Virus record (IMG/VR): IMGVR_UViG_3300023220_000359 | Coordinates: 1 to 42,835 of that record | DNA: 42,835 nucleotides | Origin: a virus | Strand: one strand, 5' to 3' | In this document: one piece after another, positions 39,840 through 42,835 of the stretch | How positions within the stretch are numbered: the stretch's first letter is position 1 | Layout: each line of letters begins with the position of its first letter | Notes under the pieces: model-generated | Database searches by the model: none | Seen by the model: the letters and a program-made list of their open reading frames with translations, nothing else | Told to the model about the DNA's origin: nothing | Made by a program: the position numbers and the translations under genes

Positions 39840-40183
39840 TGCTTCATCCTCTTATCCCTTGGATCCCGAGTAGCAAGCTTCTTCCTGCCAAAGACATCTT
39901 CCATCAAATGCGCAGCTTGATCCGCTACTGCAGTACTTATTATCTCTTCCGTTACTGGCTTATCAAACCCGTGATGATGTATGAATCTTACCTCTGCACC
40001 TAGCTCATTCGTATAGATGTGAGTAGCCAGACTTCCTGCATAAGTAGCACCCTCTACCATCTGCTCCATTGCCTTGCCTATTCCCTTGAGTCTACGTTTG
40101 AATTCCATATCCTGGGGGATCCTCCGGTTCGTAATCTCTACATCAGGTCCCAATCTATCTAAAGCTCGTTCTACTCGTGCCAT
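39836..40183 (-). CDS. Hypothetical protein
   Basis: 115 residues, behind GGAAAGAGAGA. Helical start (RVERALDRLGPDVEITNRRI), middle His cluster (EVRFIHHHGFDKPVTEEIIS), basic tail (RKKLATRDPRDKRMKQ). No domain recognised. Overlaps its upstream neighbour by 13 bases. Confidence 0.55.
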   Translation of the reverse strand: MARVERALDRLGPDVEITNRRIPQDMEFKRRLKGIGKAMEQMVEGATYAGSLATHIYTNELGAEVRFIHHHGFDKPVTEEIISTAVADQAAHLMEDVFGRKKLATRDPRDKRMKQ

Positions 40184-40308
40184 TCTCTCTTTCCTTCCAT
40201 TGTCTTTTTCATCTCTTCAATCATTTCAAGAATATATTCCTTAGTCATAACTCGTTCATCATCGTAATACTTCAGGCGGTTCTCCCAGTAATCGAGTAGC
40301 TCTTCCAT
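40171..40308 (-). CDS. 45-residue acidic helical protein
   Basis: Found by reading the gap: ATG 40308 in a TAATG overlap with the upstream stop. MEELLDYWENRLKYYDDERV, then helical EYILEMIEEMKKTMEGKREW. The compact acidic helix pair and coupling support it as real. Function unknown. Confidence 0.55.
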   Translation of the reverse strand: MEELLDYWENRLKYYDDERVMTKEYILEMIEEMKKTMEGKREWHE

Positions 40309-40598
40309 TAGTCTTCCATATACTGAACCATTTCACGCATTGCAGACTCTTCCATTTCTGGTTCTGTAGGAAAGTACCACTTACTATTTTTCAATTCGTG
40401 CCTCTTTACCTTAATCCGGTTCTGCTCTTTCAAAAGCATCTCTATAGTATGCCAATCCAGTCCCAGCCTATTAATAGTACTCTTATGGTTCTTCAGTATT
40501 ATTGAAGAACGTGCAGGTCTACTGAATTCTGCAAAGAAATCCGTAACATCGTAGGTAATTTTGTCCAGTAGCGCCTGAACCTTCTCATCTTGGGCCAT
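40308..40598 (-). CDS. Hypothetical protein, possible winged-helix
   Basis: 96 residues behind AGAGGATAAGCA. Helical segments (EKVQALLDKITYDVTDFFAE), then STINRLGLDWHTIEMLLKEQ and a KWYFPTE strand. A small helical DNA-binding fold is possible but not certain. Confidence 0.5.
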   Translation of the reverse strand: MAQDEKVQALLDKITYDVTDFFAEFSRPARSSIILKNHKSTINRLGLDWHTIEMLLKEQNRIKVKRHELKNSKWYFPTEPEMEESAMREMVQYMED

Positions 40599-40666
40599 TG
40601 CTTATCCTCTTACTCTCTCACTCTGTTAGTTTGTTGGTTGCATTTAGCGCTACAAGAACTAGCAAG

Positions 40667-40924
40667 TCAAGCCGTTCGGCCAGTTTCTTCTACCGTGCGT
40701 GACCTTTCACGCATCTCTGGAGCTTCTTTCTTTTCTGTCTCTTTCTTAAGTTTCTTAATCTCTTTTTTAATCATAGACTTACCTTCCTTCGCCCAGTCAA
40801 ATACCTCAGAAATGAGCATGTAACTTCCTGCGAAACAGAGATACAAGAGTAAAATCTTTACAAGATTCCAAAGAAGTCTCTTGCTCTTGCCATATAATAT
40901 GCCTATCATAGTTGGTAATTTCAT
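40667..40924 (-). CDS. Single-span membrane protein with charged tail
   Basis: 85 residues behind AAGGAATAACT. After a basic start (YGKSKRLLW) residues about 20-42 are hydrophobic (LVKILLLYLCFAGSYMLISE). A very charged cytosolic or periplasmic tail follows (KSMIKKEIKKLKKETEKKEA). Possible membrane-targeting early protein. Confidence 0.6.
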   Translation of the reverse strand: MKLPTMIGILYGKSKRLLWNLVKILLLYLCFAGSYMLISEVFDWAKEGKSMIKKEIKKLKKETEKKEAPEMRERSRTVEETGRTA

Positions 40925-40947
40925 AGTTATTCCTTATAAATGTGCAT

Positions 40948-41277
40948 TTAAGAGCCTTGGATTAATTCCAGGGCTCTTTCTTTTATCTCTTCTGTTAGTC
41001 CTATTTCCAGTTCTTCGGGATCTACCAGTGTAGTTCCTGCCTGAACTGTGAGACTAAGAATCTCCCACTTCTCTACAGGATACTCCCTGAGTGTGCCTGT
41101 GCGGCTGTGTGCTACCAGGTGATCCTCCAGGTACTCATACTCTACCAGGCAGTACAGAACATTAGGTAAGCCCTCAGTCATTGGCTCGTATTCGAAATCC
41201 AGTTCCCGAGGACCTACATGTGCTTTAAAACCATCTGATGCAAGTACTTCAAAAAGTGCATCCCATTCATTTCTCAT
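40948..41277 (-). CDS. Acidic hypothetical protein
   Basis: 109 residues, overlapping the RHH gene by 11 bases, with AAGGAGAAGGAAG before the ATG. Mixed alpha/beta and acidic (VGPRELDFEYEPMTEGLPNV), ending in helices. No family recognised. Co-expression with a DNA-binding protein could mean an antagonist or partner. Confidence 0.55.
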   Translation of the reverse strand: MRNEWDALFEVLASDGFKAHVGPRELDFEYEPMTEGLPNVLYCLVEYEYLEDHLVAHSRTGTLREYPVEKWEILSLTVQAGTTLVDPEELEIGLTEEIKERALELIQGS

Positions 41278-41440
41278 CTTCCTTCTCCTTACGTTTAATG
41301 ACTCTAATTCGTGTTCCTACAACTGTGATTAGTCCATTAATCGCCTGGTCGAAGATCTTCTGCATGCTGAATCCGTTCTTCTCTAGTTCCTCCTTGACTA
41401 AAGAATTCATTCTTAAATTAATCGGTCTATCCTTCTTCAC
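41267..41440 (-). CDS. Small ribbon-helix-helix (CopG/Arc-like) DNA-binding protein
   Basis: 57 residues, GTG 41440 behind AAAGGAGAGTAA. RPINLRMNSLVKEELEKNGF, then SMQKIFDQAINGLI, is a textbook RHH: a beta strand with alternating residues, two helices, then a basic C-terminal (RIRVIKRKEKEDEK). Missing from ordinary gene lists because of its length. Candidate for autoregulation of the early operon through the palindromes upstream of 42413. Confidence 0.7.
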   Translation of the reverse strand: MKKDRPINLRMNSLVKEELEKNGFSMQKIFDQAINGLITVVGTRIRVIKRKEKEDEK

Positions 41441-41450
41441 TTACTCTCCT

Positions 41451-41651
41451 TTATTTCCAGGGATTATTCTTCCTCCATACCCCATCCTTGCCTTTCCAGA
41501 CAAGCATACTTCCTCCCGGCATACCGTTCTTACAGTTATGATGGAGGTAATGCCCTCCATTAGTTCCTTCCTGTAATTCCAGTTTACCTACATCCTTTGG
41601 CTTCACCTGCTTCTTGCATGCGATGCATATTGCATCTATCTTCAGTTTCAT
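41451..41651 (-). CDS. Small Cys/His zinc-binding hypothetical protein
   Basis: 66 residues behind GGGAGGGGCAG. DAICIACKKQVKPKDVG supplies a CxxC pair, and HYLHHNCKNG supplies His/Cys ligands, an HNC-type zinc knuckle. Rest polar, Trp-rich. Unknown function. Confidence 0.55.
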   Translation of the reverse strand: MKLKIDAICIACKKQVKPKDVGKLELQEGTNGGHYLHHNCKNGMPGGSMLVWKGKDGVWRKNNPWK

Positions 41652-41696
41652 CTGCCCCTCCCTGGGTCCTGTTGCTTAATCAAAGTTGCTTACTGT

Positions 41697-41750
41697 CTAA
41701 CCGAAGAGTATTCCAAACAATACAATTACTGATACTACTGATTTAATCAC
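41697..41750 (-). CDS. 17-residue hydrophobic peptide (tentative)
   Basis: GTG 41750 follows AAAGGGGGAGCAA, an excellent ribosome site in a 134-base gap. MIKSVVSVIVLFGILFG is nearly all hydrophobic after Lys3, enough for one span. Very short, so translation is uncertain; the strong site is the main evidence. Confidence 0.35.
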   Translation of the reverse strand: MIKSVVSVIVLFGILFG

Positions 41751-41785
41751 TTGCTCCCCCTTTCCCTGGTGGTTTAGTGACCTGA

Positions 41786-42070
41786 TTAGTCTTCCTTCTT
41801 CTTACGTCCCAAATAGTAACGTTCTGCAAGCCTCCATATCTTTTCTCCCTTCATACAGTGCAGAACTAGCTCTTCCTTGCACGAAGGACAGGGAACGATT
41901 CTGCCCCTAGGATTGAGAATTCCCATAAATCTGGGCTTTCCAAAGTCCTTGTAGAGCCTGGTCTCATGTCCACAGTCCGGACACACTACGTCCGCTCTTG
42001 TTACTCCATCACATACGTCATCTGGTTCTTCGTTGCTCATTCTAGTTGCCTTTCGTTGATGTTTCTTCAT
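41786..42070 (-). CDS. Zinc-ribbon protein
   Basis: 94 residues from ATG 42070; in-frame ATG 42040 (84 residues, AAAGG upstream) is as likely. VVCPDCGHETRLYKDFG and GRIVPCPSCKEELVLHC form a four-Cys zinc ribbon, followed by a basic tail (RLAERYYLGRKKKED). Nucleic-acid binding probable. AAGGAGGT at 42105-42098 is too far from the first ATG (about 28 bases), separated by a small hairpin. Confidence 0.6.
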   Translation of the reverse strand: MKKHQRKATRMSNEEPDDVCDGVTRADVVCPDCGHETRLYKDFGKPRFMGILNPRGRIVPCPSCKEELVLHCMKGEKIWRLAERYYLGRKKKED

Positions 42071-42152
42071 GGTGTTTTTCTGGGTGTGCTTAGTAAGTTC
42101 TTACCTCCTTACGTTTAGTTATAGCTGGTTAACTTATAAATAAAGCTTACTC

Positions 42153-42413
42153 TTAGCACTTAAGAATAATATTTCTAACTGTTCTAATTTCATCAGGATA
42201 AGATTGGCCAGCACAATATGACCAGCCTTGAGGCTCTTTGATAACTCGTTCAAGTATTCCGTTGTGTGGTATTAAGTTTAGATGCTCATTCACACGTTTA
42301 ACTAATAGACTATAGTTTTTCATTCGTAGACCTTTACCTAATAGCTCAACTATTTGGTCTTTATCTTCTTGAGTTAGTTTATCTCTGTGGTTATTAAAGT
42401 TAATTTGTGTCAT
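42153..42413 (-). CDS. First early-operon protein, hypothetical
   Basis: 86 residues behind GAGGTAATGAC. Helical N-terminus (LTQEDKDQIVELLGKGLRMK), then SLLVKRVNEHLNLIPHNGIL, compatible with a helical DNA-binding protein. It is the promoter-proximal leftward gene, about 50 bases past a predicted promoter and operator. Early regulator or host-takeover factor possible; not recognised. Confidence 0.55.
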   Translation of the reverse strand: MTQINFNNHRDKLTQEDKDQIVELLGKGLRMKNYSLLVKRVNEHLNLIPHNGILERVIKEPQGWSYCAGQSYPDEIRTVRNIILKC

Positions 42414-42454
42414 GTCATTACCTCACAGTTAGTGGTTCAGTACTCTCTCAATTC

Positions 42455-42479
42455 ATTGCTTACCTCACTATCAAGCAAT
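42455..42479. promoter_or_regulatory. Operator-like palindrome overlapping the early promoter
   Basis: ATTGCTT (42455-42461) and AAGCAAT (42473-42479) form a perfect 7-base inverted repeat with an 11-base centre. The centre contains the predicted -10 element. This is the classic geometry of a dimer-bound operator. The protein that binds it is unknown; the phage's RHH proteins or a host regulator are candidates. Confidence 0.5.
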
Positions 42480-42495
42480 CAAGTTAGAATGTAAA
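42467..42495 (-). promoter_or_regulatory. Predicted leftward early promoter
   Basis: On the leftward strand TTTACA (42495-42490, 5 of 6), 17-base spacer, GATAGT (42472-42467, 4 of 6). Expected start is about 42460, leaving a leader of under 50 bases to ATG 42413. The -10 box lies inside the palindrome 42455-42479, so a repressor binding there would block it. Confidence 0.5.
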
Positions 42496-42501
42496 GACAA
42501 A

Positions 42502-42531
42502 TCTGTAAATACATTCAGAAGTCTGTAAATA
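42502..42531. repeat. Two TCTGTAAATA direct repeats, 20 bases apart
   Basis: Identical decamers start at 42502 and 42522, exactly two helical turns apart. A third TGTAAA occurs at 42490, as the -35 box. Same-face spacing suggests cooperative binding of an activator or repressor upstream of the leftward promoter. Confidence 0.55.
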
Positions 42532-42556
42532 ATACATGGTCGTGTGTCGTAGTGAG

Positions 42557-42592
42557 AATATTGTTACGGGAGGTACATTACTTTACAATATT
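42557..42592. promoter_or_regulatory. Inverted repeat AATATTGT/ACAATATT
   Basis: Perfect 8-base arms at 42557-42564 and 42585-42592 with 20 bases between. Allowing one extra A, they extend to GAGAATATTGT and its complement. Could be a second operator or a hairpin in a rightward transcript. Confidence 0.5.
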
Positions 42593-42744
42593 TCTCAAAT
42601 TAAGTAGGGGGGCACTGCGGTAGGAACTGTACCAAGGAGTACAAAGCACATAATGCCCAGGCTGCTTCAGAGAGACAACGCAGGGCGAGAAACTTCCCTC
42701 ACTCTCACAGTCGCTCAGTAAAATCAGTGAGTTGGACTCGTTTT

Positions 42745-42798
42745 GGGAGTAAGGGAGTGAGGGAGTGAGAGGATTTCCAGATAAAAAAAGGGGAGTGG
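42745..42798. repeat. Cluster of GGGAGTRR units near the right edge
   Basis: GGGAGTAA, GGGAGTGA and GGGAGTGA are adjacent (42745-42768), with a fourth unit GGGAGTGG at 42791. About 40 bases to the left, CCCTCACTCTCAC (42696-42708) is nearly complementary, so the area can fold. Short tandem purine repeats are common at packaging or terminase-binding sites. Confidence 0.5.
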
Positions 42799-42835
42799 TG
42801 CTTGCGTTGATGCGTGGTGTGAGTAGGAGTGTAAT

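Larger units (their letters stand above)
42414..42835. promoter_or_regulatory. Right-end gene-free control region
   Basis: 422 bases without a credible ORF. From left to right it holds: a leftward promoter with an operator-like palindrome (42455-42495), two direct repeats TCTGTAAATA (42502, 42522), an inverted repeat AATATTGT/ACAATATT (42557-42592), a short inverted repeat TGTAC/GTACA near 42628, and a purine-rich cluster of GGGAGTRR units (42745-42798). A terminus, packaging site or replication origin could also be here; none is demonstrable. Confidence 0.55.

Noticed and set aside
1-42835. Circular complete genome joined at the window edges
   Set aside because: Joining the right edge to the left edge leaves the first gene (1-201) without a start codon after an in-frame stop, so the edges do not appear to be adjacent.

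Overview
The window looks like most of the genome of a lytic-looking tailed bacteriophage of the podovirus type. The evidence is a terminase large subunit with both ATPase and nuclease motifs, a portal, a scaffold, an N4gp56-type major capsid protein, a P22/T7-like tail adaptor and beta-propeller tail protein, internal (ejection) virion proteins, a peptidase endolysin, and a phage replication/recombination set. By-eye GC content is a little over 40%. I see no integrase, excisionase, tRNA, phage RNA polymerase, CRISPR array or insertion sequence. The host cannot be named from this sequence. No terminal direct repeat was noticed, and the first gene (bases 1-201) is open at the left edge, so the window does not show both natural ends.

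Layout. (1) 1-23881, rightward: a zinc-finger-like fragment, a small-terminase-like HTH protein, an unusual block of virion-like genes placed before the large terminase (1331-3861), TerL (4054-5604), portal, several tiny basic proteins, scaffold, major capsid, decoration-like and fibre/LamG proteins (10116-13969), tail adaptor and tail propeller (13971-16873), a stalk/fibre with decapeptide repeats, then internal virion proteins with an embedded GNAT acetyltransferase (18107-23570). (2) 29942-23883, leftward replication operon: Sak4-like recombinase ATPase, two small hypotheticals, a DUF669-like ssDNA-binding protein, a UDG-like/3'-5' exonuclease/family A DNA polymerase fusion, a DUF3987-like helicase, and an HExxH metallopeptidase-like protein. 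(3) 30097-30668, rightward two-gene lysis-type unit (small amphipathic protein plus M15 L-Ala-D-Glu peptidase). (4) 42413-30671, leftward early/accessory operon of nearly 40 small genes. Most are coupled by ATGA/GTGA/TAATG overlaps. They include a Cas4/RecB-like Fe-S nuclease, two methyltransferase-like proteins, ribbon-helix-helix proteins, several zinc-ribbon proteins and a series of very small single-span membrane proteins. (5) 42414-42835, a gene-free control region with a predicted leftward promoter, an operator-like palindrome and direct repeats.

How it works together. The right-end promoter probably drives the leftward early genes. The 29.9-23.9 kb operon copies and recombines DNA: Sak4 plus SSB for annealing, the RecB-like nuclease for end resection, and PolA plus helicase for synthesis. 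The rightward left arm packages DNA and builds the virion, and the short lysis unit at 30.1-30.7 kb releases it. The most unusual points are the polymerase (N-terminal UDG-like domain and a His at the position equivalent to E. coli Phe762), a 23-copy GGTCAN hexamer tract, an AT-rich methyltransferase-like gene, a structured 244-base non-coding gap, and a set of coupled membrane microproteins.
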